Source: Schizochytrium sp. TIO01 (Eukaryota; Sar; Bigyra; Thraustochytrida; Thraustochytriidae). From it: a stretch of DNA of 64,000 nucleotides. The position numbers were made by a program, and so were the translations under genes. The stretch's first letter is position 1. The number at the start of each line of letters is the position of its first letter. The notes beneath the pieces were generated by a model that made no database searches, was not told the origin of the DNA, and worked only from the letters and a program-made list of their open reading frames with translations. The stretch lies in the NCBI GenBank assembly GCA_004764695.1, contig SMSO01000031.1:3147048-3211047 (forward strand), read 5' to 3'. This document shows positions 1-11,140 of the stretch, piece after piece.

Positions 1-1043
1 ATATCTCACTCTCAGAAATTATTAAACTTTTTGTTCGTATCGAAAATACATATGACAGAAACTACCTGAGCTGCATGCTCCACCACGCCTGGTTTAGAAT
101 GTTGTGCTGAAAATATATAATTACAGCTACAGTAGCTTTCCTACGAAATGAATCCTAAATTGATTGATGTTCGAAATACGCGTGAAATATGAGTGTGCGA
201 ACCTCACCGAGGCCGAACCATCTGGCATTGCAGTCTGTCGTCAGCCTACACCGAGTATTAGTTATGTCAACAATTATGAACGTCTTAACAATAATCTTTC
301 TTCTCTTCTATTAATGTTAGAATAATGAAAGATTCGTGAATCATCTGGCTGACTTAGCCTATCCCCACTGTCAATAAAAGCCATGCGAAAGTGCCTGGTA
401 GTCTCCAAACAGGTTTTAAATATATGTGTACATATATATTAAAATACGAACGAATTTCCACTACTCTGCTGTTTTACATACTGTATCCAATTGACTGTCA
501 CTGAATTGATGAAAACTTGTTCCTGGCTCCCGAGCTCCTCTGACATAGAAGCGCCGCATGGCACATTTCAACTTGTCCTTTGGCAGTGATGAGTGATTGA
601 GCGATGATAACAACCTTCACGATGGTTTCCCCACCAAAAAAGAAAAAAAAGGAAAAGAAAAGTCCGCTTCCAGCATGCGTCTAAGTTACGTTGTGTGCCG
701 GCAAAATCGGCGGGCCGGCCGCTTCCATGCTGCTGCAAGCGAGTCGTTGTATTCAAGCTCGATCAAGCGGTGCTCCACGACTGCCATGGCTCGCTCCAGT
801 AGATCTTCGACTTTTATCTCCTCAAGAGTTCCTGCTTAGCCACACTTAGCGCCGATGCAAGGCGTCGATGCAGGTTCCTGGGCCAGCAACCGCGCACAAG
901 ATCTCGTGGAGCTGCAGTTTCGCCTCAGAGGCTTGCGATCGAAACCTTGTTAAGGCGGGGTTGCCATGCTGAGTCCCGCGTGGACCCCTCGAAGCTTGGT
1001 GCTTCGTTTCGAATACTGCTTTCCCAGATGGCCAGGCGCCTGT

Positions 1044-1067
1044 GTATGTATGTATGTATGTATGTAT
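1044..1067. repeat. (TATG)n microsatellite
   Basis: Six perfect copies of a 4-base unit in non-coding DNA. Confidence 0.9.
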
Positions 1068-2767
1068 CTACAGAGTTGTTCTTCACAAACTCACGTTCTT
1101 CTTGAGCTTTCAAATACAGACTTCAATTAGTACCAATAGTTAGGTAATACTACCAACATCAAAAACAATTTTCATTTTATTTTCAAACCTCCTCGATGAT
1201 ACCAACTTTCATACTTTCTTTTTATAACTTGAACAGTGAAAATCAAATAAAAAGTCCCTCTTGTTCCACCTTTTAAAAGAATCCGTGTGCACTGCACACG
1301 AGACCCGTGTATGCCTGTGCGTCTATTTCGTCAACAAATCGACGTCGCTTTGGGTTTTACCAGGCAGGACCTTGAAGACACCTCAACTTCGCACAGAACG
1401 CCAATACAATAAACATGCTCCGTCGCCAATGCAGTCCCCCCCATCCTTTAAGGCGCGGTAGCCCCATCCTGCTCCGGCCCCCGCTCAAGATAAGCGAGCT
1501 GGTGCGCACCGAAAGGGACTGCTCCGGCGAACGCAGGGGCCCCTTCGTTACGCGTGCACTCTGTTGTGCACGAAGCAGTATGCGAAACAACCTCCGTCTG
1601 TCTTACCGAGAGGCAGCGCGAGGAGGAGTACGCGAGTAGCTATAGCTGTGCCAAACGCAGCCATCCTGAGAAAACCTTTCGATGCCCTTCGCGGCGCCGT
1701 GGTCTCCAGCGGCCTCCACCCCGGCCACCGTCTCCGCGATGGCCCGCCTCGAAGCTGGCCTTTTCGCGCGTATTTGTAGATATGTAGGCACGTGCTGCGA
1801 GTGTGTCTTTCTTTGCGCTGTCCATAGCCACCTTATCTCTCAGAAGGTCGGCTCAGCAAACAAACTCGGGTACCTGCGAAAGGCCCACGGGCGCCGTGCC
1901 GGTGCTCTTCGAGCTGGCTACCTTCACTTGGAGGCCCTCAAGAGCGACGACGGCCTGGCTCGAAGGGATCTCGCAGCGCCTAGGTATGTATTCCGTGGGC
2001 TATCTCTCTCTCGAGGATATCTTCGGTCTTGGGGACAGCTATGCAGTCCCCAAGGTTGCATCTGACCATAAGCATCCGCGAGGGTGTGCACAAAATGTAA
2101 TAAGCACCGGAGCCTGTGCTGCTTAACTCCCTCAGGTTCTTCACAGCGAAGGTCATAAGCGGCACGAGGCGAAGGAACAGGCGCTCGCGACTCCAAGCAG
2201 CAAGCAGCTCTTCTCTTCTGGAGCGCGGGGCCTGTGTCCCATGGGCGAATCGCGTTTGCGCTCGACAACTGCGACGCTTTCCAGTTTCGACGCCAAGCCC
2301 AGAACGCAATAAGGGCGCTTGGCCAACTTGAAGTGCGCCAAAGTGAAACGCAAACCATTTCGAGTTCAAGTTATAGACACCACTTCGACACTTCTCGCTA
2401 CTCAGGAGTAATGGGGCCTAGTGCTTTAAACAAAAAAAAGTATTTTTTTATTGCTATTATTAATAGCAATAGGACATTAGAAAAGAGATAACACTTAGAA
2501 AGGCTTTTTTTTTTTAATGTTTTAATTTTTTTATTATTTAAAAGTTAAATTTTAAAAAAATGAAAAAAAAATTTGAAAAAGAAGATCTCTCTCATTTTAC
2601 CCAGTGAATGAGAATCCGGGTCATTTTCTTCATTAATTTATTTTTAACTTAATATATATATATAAATATTTGTAAATCAATAACTAACATCCTTATTCTA
2701 AGTTGTAAAAATAATTTACAACATACATATTTTGGGTTTTCTAACTTTCTACGCATTAGGCGTAGCC

Positions 2768-2782
2768 AGGTGCTAGGCACCT
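2768..2782. repeat. Perfect small hairpin
   Basis: AGGTGC and GCACCT form a 6-bp perfect inverted repeat around a TAG loop. It is one of several short hairpins with TAGG/CCTA-type cores in the non-coding parts of this window. Confidence 0.6.
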
Positions 2783-3088
2783 ACCCACTTACTTCCCGCG
2801 GCGCGTCTCACTACAAGTTGCTAAAACCCACGGTCGCTCGCGAATCCGCCATGGCCAAAGATGCCTTCCTCGATACTTCATCAGAACGACTGTTGCAGGG
2901 CCGATACCAAGAAGAGCAGGGAGAGAGAAAGAGAGAAACGTTCCGTGCTGAGCTCAAGCTCTATCTCCGCGGCTTTGATCTCTTGCCTTGCCCAGAGAAA
3001 TAACTGCGAACAGCTCGGTTTTTCAGAAATGATATTTTTATTAGTTTGCAAGGATACTTACTCCTCGTGGAGCTTCTCATTAGAGTGA

Positions 3089-3124
3089 TGAATGAATGAA
3101 TGAATGAATGAATGAATGAATGAA
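3089..3124. repeat. (TGAA)n microsatellite
   Basis: Nine perfect copies of a 4-base unit. Confidence 0.95.
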
Positions 3125-3992
3125 TACACACGTTTCACGCGACGCCCATATTGAATGTACTTTAGTTTTAATATTCGTGGCACATACGGATGAATGGATA
3201 GGTCTCCCTAACAATATCAATATCCTGGCACCCTGTCCTACCGTTTGCGCTATCCACATTACTACGCTATGTCCGCACCTCAACTTCCAGAATTGAATTA
3301 AATACATGAAAGGCAGCGATAGAAAGACTTCGGAAAGAGCGTGATCAGGCCCAAAAGGCTCTCCCTCCGCCACAATCACTCTGTCCTCACTGGGAGGGGG
3401 GTTTCTCCACTGCCAGTCAAGTCCCAAGTTTCTTCTATTCACCCCACTAATCAGCTCTTTTCCCCCTCAGACTCCCTCCTTCCTTCTCTCTTCAAGTCCC
3501 CAATAGCGACTCATGCAATGTGTCTCTTCGCCTTGCGCTGTCTTTTCTTCTTTTTCTTCCCATATTGCGCCTTTTGTTTTCCCAGTCGGCTCAAAGGAAA
3601 GGAACGAGAGAACGAACGAAGGCGGGTCTATATCAGTGCTACGGTTTCGGGTAAGAGTGCGCCGCCCTCGGAAAGAACACCAGAGCTAGCTGCCCTACTG
3701 TAGTGCTAGTGTTAGTAGTAGTAGTAGGCATTGGGGTATGTATCTATGGTATCTTCGAAGGGCGATGGAGAAATCAAAAAAATCGGTCTCTTCTACCCCT
3801 GATCAGTTTTGCAGCAAGAAAGCCTCGCGAGGCCCCCCTCAAGCGCGGGTCCATGCGTAGACAGAGAGGAGGCGAGCGAAGGCCTGAGGGCCTCTGGGCG
3901 GAGCGGGATCCGCTCCTGCCTAAGCAAGCACCCTTCTTCGTTTGATTCCTTCTCCCATTCCATTTCGAGTTGGTTGCAGAACTACGCACTAT

Positions 3993-4026
3993 TAGGCAGG
4001 CACTACTGCCCTCTATCACCTGCCTA
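3993..4026. repeat. 8-bp inverted repeat
   Basis: TAGGCAGG (3993-4000) is matched by CCTGCCTA (4019-4026) across an 18-base loop. The loop itself contains part of a second, shorter GGCAG/CTGCC pairing. Confidence 0.55.
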
Positions 4027-4060
4027 GCCATGGCTAAAGCTTTGTTCTTTATTCTTTGAA

Positions 4061-4100
4061 TTGCATTGCATTGCATTGCATTGCATTGCATTGCGTTGCG
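4061..4100. repeat. (TTGCA)n pentanucleotide repeat
   Basis: Six TTGCA copies are followed by two TTGCG copies. The repeat is open in several frames on both strands, which produces spurious Cys/His/Ala-rich peptides. Confidence 0.95.
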
Positions 4101-4315
4101 TTCATTCGCTCACAATTATTACTCACCTTGCTACGAAAAGCGCGTTTTATTTGCAGCCGCAGTCCCTCCTCACTCGCGATCTCTTCGGAGAAACGATGGA
4201 TCCAATCAATCACTTCGTTCATGGAGAGCGACAGATGGAGAGACAAATAGACCGATGGATCGTGAAATCGAGACGCAGAGAGTGAGGTGAACGCTATCGG
4301 CGCCGCTTTTCAGGT

Positions 4316-4348
4316 GAAAGAAGGAAAGAAGGAAAGAAAGAAAGAAAA
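4316..4348. repeat. (GAAA/GAAG)n tract
   Basis: Purine-rich tandem repeat of 4-base units alternating GAAG and GAAA. Confidence 0.85.
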
Positions 4349-4562
4349 CTTTGACGATCGATAGCAAATCTATCCATATAGAACATATATTATATATATA
4401 CACATACATAATATATCCAAGGAAAACAACGCAACGTGAACGAACGAATACCTCGAAATGCGGCCTTCGCTCTCTCTGAAAGCCGCTTCGAAGCCGCGAT
4501 CGGAGCGGCTCTCGCGAGTGGCCACAGGCGGCCGTGCGGCGTTTGGGTCCTGGAAAGAGAAG

Positions 4563-4584
4563 GAGAGAGAGAGAGAGAGAGGGA
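4563..4584. repeat. (GA)n microsatellite
   Basis: Dinucleotide GA run just inside a GC-rich block. Confidence 0.9.
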
Positions 4585-4622
4585 GAGCAAGATGGACTCT
4601 CTGTCTCTGTCGGTCTCTCACT

Positions 4623-4655
4623 CAGTCAGTCGTCAGTCAGTCAGTCAGTCAGTCA
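4623..4655. repeat. (CAGT)n microsatellite
   Basis: Tandem CAGT units with one 1-base slip (CAGTCGTCAG) near the left end. Confidence 0.9.
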
Positions 4656-4803
4656 ACCAACTCTCTCACACACGGGTCCCTTAAGAGAGGCGCCACCCAC
4701 CCCGAAGCTTTGACAGACAGTATGTATGAAAAAGAAACTAAAAGGGCTTTATCCCCGCCTGCCTAAGGAGGCACTAGCGCTGCTTACCACCTCGAACATG
4801 TTT

Positions 4804-4863
<60 letters not shown>
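4804..4863. repeat. (TTAG)15 microsatellite
   Basis: Fifteen perfect copies of TTAG, the longest perfect short tandem repeat in the window. It is a tetranucleotide, not a TTAGGG telomere repeat. Confidence 0.97.
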
Positions 4864-4867
<4 letters not shown>

Positions 4868-5324
4868 GAGAAGAGTGGGTAAAGTAGGATGATATAGCTG
4901 AGAGAGGAAAGAAAGCTCAGCGGCCGATAGGATGCCTTAGTGTAAACGGTAGGGGTGTGGCACTTGGATGACGACCACGCGCCCTTTTTTAAAAACATTT
5001 CTTTTATAGATATACTTGAAATGAATTGAGATTAATCTTTAAGTTTTAATACTTTGAAAAGTGTTTTATAAAAACGAAAACTAAAGCCAAAAAACTACAA
5101 ACTATACAGTATCGATGAAGACCAAAGTTAGAAGCCAACTAGCTAGGAATAAGGCACCTGCTGAAGAGTGAGCGCTCGACGGCATTGACGCTTTTGATTT
5201 TCAAAAACTGCAGTCGTTTGCGATAAAAAGCAGGGCGATGAGGTGTTTTCATAACTCGCAAAAACGCATAACAGTAGCAATAATGCTACCTACTACCTCC
5301 CTCCTATATTTTTAGTTTTAAAAA

Positions 5325-5355
<31 letters not shown>

Positions 5356-5366
5356 AGTTGATTGAT
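5325..5366. repeat. (ATTG)n microsatellite
   Basis: About eight perfect ATTG units, then an interruption (TAGTTG) and two more units. Confidence 0.93.
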
Positions 5367-5468
5367 CATTTGCACCCAATGAACTTATTAAAGGCAGAAA
5401 AGGGGAAAGAGAAATTGATTGATGATGATTCGAAGCGATCGAATTTGAAAAGGAAGAAAGAAGAGTAG

Positions 5469-5504
5469 AAAGAGAAGAAGAAGAAGAAGAAAGAGAAGAA
5501 GAAA
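5469..5504. repeat. (GAA)n tract
   Basis: Imperfect GAA/GAAA purine tract about 480 bases upstream of the kinase start codon. Confidence 0.85.
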
Positions 5505-5986
5505 GGGAGAACTAGAACTGCAACTGTTCGTGCGGAGACGAGCTACTCGGGAGGCCTCGGGAAACAGGCAGGGAGACGCCGACCGAGCCGCGGGAGCTCG
5601 GCTGGCGGCTGAGTAAACTTACTTACGTCGTGCCTTTGGAAACCGAGTGGATCGGGAATCGCCAGGTTTCAAGAGTGTAAGACCACCGGCACTGCTTCGG
5701 TTGGGCGTCTTGACCGTGGACACCAGCTTCAAAGCCTTGGCGCTCATCGAGACAGATCTCGAGGATACGACGAGACTCCTGAAGGAGTGGCACCCTAAAC
5801 GACGGCCTAAACTCCATCAAGGAGCAGCCCCAGAGACAGATCGTGGAGCGAGGAGACCTGGAGTGTTTGGGTTTATTTTCGCATAGGGGAACAACAACCT
5901 AAGGGGACTCACTTGCGTAAAAAACATCAGCAAAAGCGACGGCGAGTATCACTCCCTTCGATCCTGGAAAGGAAAGTAACTCGAGC

Positions 5987-8665
5987 ATGGGCAAGAAGTG
6001 GAGCTCGCTGGCGTCGAGCGGGAACAAAACGCCACACACAGAGGATTTCCAGAGTCAATTAGTGCGTCTGGAGAGTAGCGAGGAGGAGTATGAGCGTGCC
6101 TACGAGGAGGGCGAAACTCTTGGTGAAGGCATCACAGGATGTGTTAAAGAGGTAGTGCATCTTGCTTCAGGAAAAAGGTATGCAATGAAGAGCATCAACT
6201 TGGACCGTATCGATAAGGCACAAATCAAGGAGCTTAAGACAGAGATCGGTATCTTGAAACAGCTTGATCACCCAAACATTGTTCGTCTTCATGAAGTGTA
6301 TCAGAGCAAAACAAACATTCGCATCATCATGGAGCTTCTAACAGGTGGTGACCTTGCACAGCGAAGACTAGAGACAGAGGAGTCCATCAGACGAGTCATT
6401 TTTCAACTCGTTTCAGCATGCAGATACTGGCATTCGCGTGGTGTCGTGCATCGAGACCTCAAGTTGGAAAATGTTATGTTTGTTAACTCTTCCCATGACT
6501 CTGATGTCAAAGTCATTGACTTCGGCCTTGGTACTACCTTTTTCAGTGATCAATTGCGCGAGGAGCGTATGCACAGAAGGCGAGCTGACAGCGACAAATA
6601 TTTATCAGCAAAGACGCTGGTGGCTTCTCTCGAACAAGGACTTTCGAGCCCACGCCTTAAGGGCTTGAGGCTTCGACAACGGACCACGAGTAGCCGAAAT
6701 AACGGCCACTCCTCAATAGCAGAGTCCGATAGTGAGTTGATGCGCGAATCTAGCGATGGACACCTCAGCATAAATGATGGTCAGTTTCTTTCACCGTCGC
6801 CCGCATTCTCTCCTGCATCACTGCCTGCCTCATTACCACCACCTATGCATCTGCCTCCGCCTCTATCTATCGGCGTATCTGCGAACGAAGCGCATCCTGT
6901 CGCGAATAACAATTCCAGAGCACCGGCCACAGTTCTTGCTACTGCTCAGCAGGCTCAACAGCAAAATCTCCAAAATAATAAGGTGAGTGCAAATTCACAA
7001 GAACCAACCTCATCAAAGCAAGATAATTATCATCATCATCATCACCACCACCACAACCCAAACCAAAAAGAATCAAAGCAAAATAAAGAAGACGTTGTGC
7101 GGTCTCAGCAAATTCAACCCCAACAGCACGTTCAGCATACTAGTAGTAAGGATAAGGAGGTCAAGGATGATCACTCCCCAAGTATGGCCTTTAAGATTGC
7201 TAGCGAGAAACTTCGTAAGGGCTCTATTGCCACGGTTGCGAAGGTGAAGCGTTCTGCTCTCGGCTCTCCTGGTTCTCGCAAGTTCTCTAGTCGCCGGAAT
7301 GTCACCAAAACGCGCATGTTCCAGACCACCTGCGGTACAGCATATTACATGGCTCCAGAGATTATGTTTGGTCGTGGCTACACGGAGAAATGTGATCTTT
7401 GGGCTATTGGCGTGTTGACGTATATGCTAATTGCACGCAGACCACCCTTCCCAGGCAAAGATGAGAAGGAGGTATTCTACCGTGTGCGCACATGTAATCC
7501 AAGCTTTCATGGGCGCTCGTGGGAACGAGCAAGCCCGGAGGTATGCGAGTTCTGCAAAAAACTCTTAACTGTAAATCCGTCGCTAAGATGGACCGCGGAA
7601 GAAGCTCTTGCCTCAGCATGGCTGAGTGGTGTTAACGAAGAAGAAGTTGATCAGGCGCAGTCTACGCTAGATACCGAGCGTGCGGTGATCCTTAGCATGA
7701 AACGTTTTGCTAGTTATCCGACTCTCAAGCGTGCAGCACTTATGATTGTTTCACACAATGCGAGTAGCTTTCAAGACGCTAAATTAAATCACTGTTTTTT
7801 AACAATCGATCAGAGCAACCTCGGCTACATCACGCGCGGTGACTTGTGCTCTTTTATTATGGCGCGTGATAGCACAGCTACTGAAGAAATGGTGAACACA
7901 ATCTTCGAAAGTATGGACCAAGGCCGCAGTGGCCATATTCGTTATATGGGATTTCTTGCTGCAACAATTGAGAAGGATGGCCCAGTCTCTGACGAGATGG
8001 TTGAGTTAGCCTTTCAACACTTTGAGCTGGACAAGCATGGTGCCATCACACAGAGATCTCTAAAACGTTTACTCGGCAGAGGCTATGCAAAGCGTGATGT
8101 AGCTAAAATTATTGCTGAGACAAGTGCAGATTGCAACATTTCATTTGAAACCTTTAAAACGATGATGAAAGACACACCACCGCTCCGTTCTGGAAGTCGT
8201 GTTTTATTTGATGAAGGTGATGCAGCTCTTGGCGAGGGTTATGCCCATGAGGAGGAATTTGACGATGATGTATACTACGACGCACTTTTCGTGGACTCTG
8301 AGTCTGATGTGTATGACGAGGTCGATGACGATGATGATATGGCAACACCATCGTCTCCTCTCTCTCCGGCTATTCGATCATTAACAGCACATCCAGGCTA
8401 TCTATCCAAGCATGCAGAATCTGCTCCTCCTACTCTTCCTATGCACGTCACACAGGATGAAAAAAAGGGTGATTTGAATGACAACAATGGATCTGGACGT
8501 TTAGAGACTCATCATGAAGAGCATAACCCAGACCCTCGGTTTTTGGAAGCCCGTGAGTACAACGATTCTGATATCATGTATATACACCATCACTTACAAA
8601 AAAGGCAAACTAAGGGTACCTCGAAGTCTGCCCCAACATCACCCTCTTCCCCTAGAGCCGTGTAA
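5987..8665 (+). CDS. CDPK-like Ser/Thr kinase with degenerate EF-hands and a large activation-loop insertion
   Basis: A calcium-dependent-protein-kinase-type enzyme of 892 residues. The N-terminus is MGKKWS, which fits the N-myristoylation pattern (Gly2, Ser6), so membrane anchoring is likely. The catalytic core is complete: glycine loop at 46-53, catalytic Lys68, alpha-C Glu86, HRDLK with Asp157, DFG at 178-180 and APE at 456-458. DFG and APE are 275 residues apart, where about 25-35 is normal; the extra sequence is Ser/Gln-rich with an eight-His run near residue 349. It includes R-K-G-S413, which looks like a PKA site. Four C-terminal EF-hand positions follow (loops near 608, 644, 680 and 711); only the first is near-canonical, with Asp at position 12. 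The tail (about 740-800) is very acidic. The start codon is the first ATG of the frame. An AG|GTGAGT at 6981-6988 could be a splice donor inside the insertion. Confidence 0.9.
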   Translation: MGKKWSSLASSGNKTPHTEDFQSQLVRLESSEEEYERAYEEGETLGEGITGCVKEVVHLASGKRYAMKSINLDRIDKAQIKELKTEIGILKQLDHPNIVRLHEVYQSKTNIRIIMELLTGGDLAQRRLETEESIRRVIFQLVSACRYWHSRGVVHRDLKLENVMFVNSSHDSDVKVIDFGLGTTFFSDQLREERMHRRRADSDKYLSAKTLVASLEQGLSSPRLKGLRLRQRTTSSRNNGHSSIAESDSELMRESSDGHLSINDGQFLSPSPAFSPASLPASLPPPMHLPPPLSIGVSANEAHPVANNNSRAPATVLATAQQAQQQNLQNNKVSANSQEPTSSKQDNYHHHHHHHHNPNQKESKQNKEDVVRSQQIQPQQHVQHTSSKDKEVKDDHSPSMAFKIASEKLRKGSIATVAKVKRSALGSPGSRKFSSRRNVTKTRMFQTTCGTAYYMAPEIMFGRGYTEKCDLWAIGVLTYMLIARRPPFPGKDEKEVFYRVRTCNPSFHGRSWERASPEVCEFCKKLLTVNPSLRWTAEEALASAWLSGVNEEEVDQAQSTLDTERAVILSMKRFASYPTLKRAALMIVSHNASSFQDAKLNHCFLTIDQSNLGYITRGDLCSFIMARDSTATEEMVNTIFESMDQGRSGHIRYMGFLAATIEKDGPVSDEMVELAFQHFELDKHGAITQRSLKRLLGRGYAKRDVAKIIAETSADCNISFETFKTMMKDTPPLRSGSRVLFDEGDAALGEGYAHEEEFDDDVYYDALFVDSESDVYDEVDDDDDMATPSSPLSPAIRSLTAHPGYLSKHAESAPPTLPMHVTQDEKKGDLNDNNGSGRLETHHEEHNPDPRFLEAREYNDSDIMYIHHHLQKRQTKGTSKSAPTSPSSPRAV

Positions 8666-9318
8666 CGCTTTGACACCAGAGGAAAGAATCTTTATGATGA
8701 CCAGATTTTTTATGCGTTGCTACATTCACATGTATCTTATTATTAATCTCCGAAAAGTTAACGCAAGGACGTCTAAGATTGTCCCATCTCGGTGCGAAGA
8801 GAGCCACTGTCGTAAGATCGAAGAGAAACAGCAAAGAAAAACAAAAATGAACCTGTAAATTAGATTGCACCTGAGGTTGTTGAAGGTTTATCAACTAGAA
8901 CACGAAACATGTTTTCTGAATCCACACTTTAATTCCTTTTTTAGAATCAATTTTTTAAAATAAACAAAGAATTAAACTAAAACATTGCATTCATCTGGAA
9001 ATCGATCTTTTCACGGGTTGCTTCATCCCTTAACTACACCGATAAATTCGTGTAAAGTTTTCTGAATAACCCTACTTAAAACATTGAGCTGAAATTAACT
9101 TCATTATTGCTCCCCTTGTTTTATGTTACGCGACAGAACGAGTAGGAATCCAACTCCTTACTTATTAGTGGAGACGATTGTTCGTAATATTTCTGTTGGT
9201 CCAGGTAGGCAATCAAAGTGCTGAATTCAAAATTAGAAGAACACAACTGATCTCCTTTAACAGATTGATGAGCAATAACAGATTAAGTAAATATATTTTT
9301 TTCATAGCTAGCACCCCA
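8666..9318. other. Convergent 3'-3' intergenic spacer
   Basis: The kinase gene ends at 8665 and the next gene, on the other strand, ends at 9319, so this spacer holds both 3' ends. It is AT-rich, with AATAAA-like words (for example near 8959) that may be polyadenylation signals. No gene is visible. Confidence 0.6.
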
Positions 9319-11109
9319 TTAGAGTCGCGGCGGCCGGCCCTCCAGCTCGTCCACGATGTCAAACAAGGATGTTTCAAACTGACTGCTTTCAAATGCATCA
9401 TGATTAATTAGTCCGTCCTCACCTCCCCCAAAGATGCTCGATTCGTCGTGATCTACTTGATCCATCGTTGAATGCAAAGAGGAAGAAGACCCTGCCGCCC
9501 AGGAAGGAGGCCTGTCAATAGACATGGTATGTACATGCAAAGAATGGGGCTCTGACGAAGCACGGTGTGACTCCGCAGTAGCTGGTCTTCTGGAGACCCC
9601 ACGCGGAGTATGGCGCTGCTCACCAAGATCTCCATTTGCTGCCACGTGTGCCTGATGTGCAAATTGAGAGTATTGTCCATCATAACGTTTCCGTTGCTCT
9701 TGTAGAAAGCTTTCGAGAATTTCATCGTCAGAGTTAACGTGTCCCTTGAAGGTACTACTCATTGGTTGTTGGTGAACGTGTTCCTTTCGTTGATATTGGT
9801 TTTGGGGTTGACCTTGAAATGCCGCACCATGTGGTGCCCCTAGCTCCGCACGTTTAGATTCCCGTGTCAGCGCCTCAAGCAATTGCTCATGCTCAAGTTC
9901 ATTCACATTAAGAAATTCTTCGTGGCGTCCACCTTGTTTGGGGTTAGTTTCCCTTGATTTGGGTGAATCTCGCTCCCATTCGAGATCAGCAGGTTCAAGT
10001 ATTGAAGCCTGCGTCTGAGCATGCTGCATTTCTTTCTGCGCTTGAACTACTACCCTATGGTTAATGCCCTCACCATTCACAGCAGAAGCTAAGATTTGCG
10101 GTTGTGCACCTTCGGGCGCCTGGCGCTCTTCCTTTGTATGCTTCTGGGCTTGTGCCAGTGCCTGTGCTTGGGCTTGAGCTTGAGCTTGTTCCATTACTAG
10201 GGAGCGCAAGCGAACAACTTCGTCTCTCAGTTGTCGCATCTCATCATCGTTATCATTTCTTTGAAGATCAAGATCTTCTCGATGGCGAAGCTCAGATTCC
10301 ATCTCAGTGAGTTTATCTTGATAAGTTTTGATCATGGTCAAGCTCTGGGCAAACTTTTTCTTCATCTCCTCATAACGAGTTTGAAGAGAGGAGTGATCAT
10401 CATTGAGGCGTTGAAGTTTTGCAGTCAAATCTGCTTCCGTTTTATCAAGACGCTCTGATAACTTTTCTCGGTCTTTCGTAACCTCAACAAGTTGCTGGAT
10501 GAGCTTGGCTAGTTTCACTTTATCCTGATCCCGTAAATCCGCAATCCGAGCACCACGACGATCATTTTCGGACGACCCTTCCGATCCGCGGTCTAGTTCA
10601 TTCAACCAAGGAAACCTGGAGGCTTCTTGCGTGAAAGCACTAGCATGTCCTTCGTTCAATAAAGAGGCCGATGTCGCCCAGACATCTCGTTTCAATTCAG
10701 CTCCATATGCTTGCTGGCGTGTGTTTGCGTTTGTTGTACCATCATGCTGCAAGAGTGTGCCAGTGAGTTCACTTTGGTGGGTCGAGGCGTCTTGAAGTAA
10801 GCGCTTTATACTTTCTTCCATTTCCTCGAGGGTTTTCCTTGACCCGGATAATCGCTTCTGGAGGGTTCCAGACTTGGATGGCAACTCCCGCTGGTGCTGT
10901 TGATGCTGTTTTTGACTCGTTGCTCCAATTTGGCGTGTCGTCTTGCTGACATTCTTGTCTATTTTACTTCGTGAACGAAGAATTGGAGGGGGTGATGTGG
11001 GTGGAGGTGGAGGTGGAGGAGCAGAATCTGCTGCTTTCCCCATGATCTCATCCAGGAGATCTCTGCTTCGTGCCTTCATGGACTCTTTACGACGAGCTGC
11101 CTGGACCAT
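9319..11109 (-). CDS. Coiled-coil protein of unknown function
   Basis: I do not recognise a family. Counting from the ATG at 11109 the protein has 596 residues. It has a basic helical start, a proline run next to PILRSRSK (roughly residues 30-50), a disordered stretch, a coiled coil of Leu/Lys/Glu heptads (roughly residues 190-300) and an Ala-Gln repeat of about 16 residues ending the coil. A Gln/His/Ser-rich tail ends in an acidic, hydrophobic stretch. The frame stays open 23 codons upstream of this ATG, and those residues keep the helical character, but no earlier ATG exists. I therefore infer that the true start lies in a spliced exon (12074-12135). The gene is convergent with the kinase gene at 5987-8665. 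A cytoskeletal or scaffold role is only a guess from the coiled coil. Confidence 0.75.
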   Translation of the reverse strand: MVQAARRKESMKARSRDLLDEIMGKAADSAPPPPPPPTSPPPILRSRSKIDKNVSKTTRQIGATSQKQHQQHQRELPSKSGTLQKRLSGSRKTLEEMEESIKRLLQDASTHQSELTGTLLQHDGTTNANTRQQAYGAELKRDVWATSASLLNEGHASAFTQEASRFPWLNELDRGSEGSSENDRRGARIADLRDQDKVKLAKLIQQLVEVTKDREKLSERLDKTEADLTAKLQRLNDDHSSLQTRYEEMKKKFAQSLTMIKTYQDKLTEMESELRHREDLDLQRNDNDDEMRQLRDEVVRLRSLVMEQAQAQAQAQALAQAQKHTKEERQAPEGAQPQILASAVNGEGINHRVVVQAQKEMQHAQTQASILEPADLEWERDSPKSRETNPKQGGRHEEFLNVNELEHEQLLEALTRESKRAELGAPHGAAFQGQPQNQYQRKEHVHQQPMSSTFKGHVNSDDEILESFLQEQRKRYDGQYSQFAHQAHVAANGDLGEQRHTPRGVSRRPATAESHRASSEPHSLHVHTMSIDRPPSWAAGSSSSLHSTMDQVDHDESSIFGGGEDGLINHDAFESSQFETSLFDIVDELEGRPPRL

Positions 11110-11140
11110 CTTCTCGAGGAATTCTTGCAAACTTGCTGAC

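Larger units (their letters stand above)
1..5986. other. Gene-poor, microsatellite-rich intergenic region
   Basis: I see no protein gene or cloverleaf RNA here. Small frames on both strands overlap each other and are low in complexity. The stretch alternates between GC-rich blocks (about 1480-2400 and 4440-4560) and very AT-rich blocks (about 2430-2760 and 4980-5100). It carries a dense set of tandem repeats, listed separately, and short hairpins near 2768 and 3993. The last 400 bases (about 5520-5986) are GC-richer and probably include the promoter and 5' UTR of the kinase gene that starts at 5987. Confidence 0.7.

Noticed and set aside
4056-4290. Several Cys/His/Ala-rich small frames over the TTGCA repeat
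   Set aside because: They are translations of a pentanucleotide repeat in different frames.
4804-4863. TTAG array as possible interstitial telomere repeat
   Set aside because: The unit is TTAG, not TTAGGG/TTTAGGG, and similar 4-base arrays of other sequence are common nearby.
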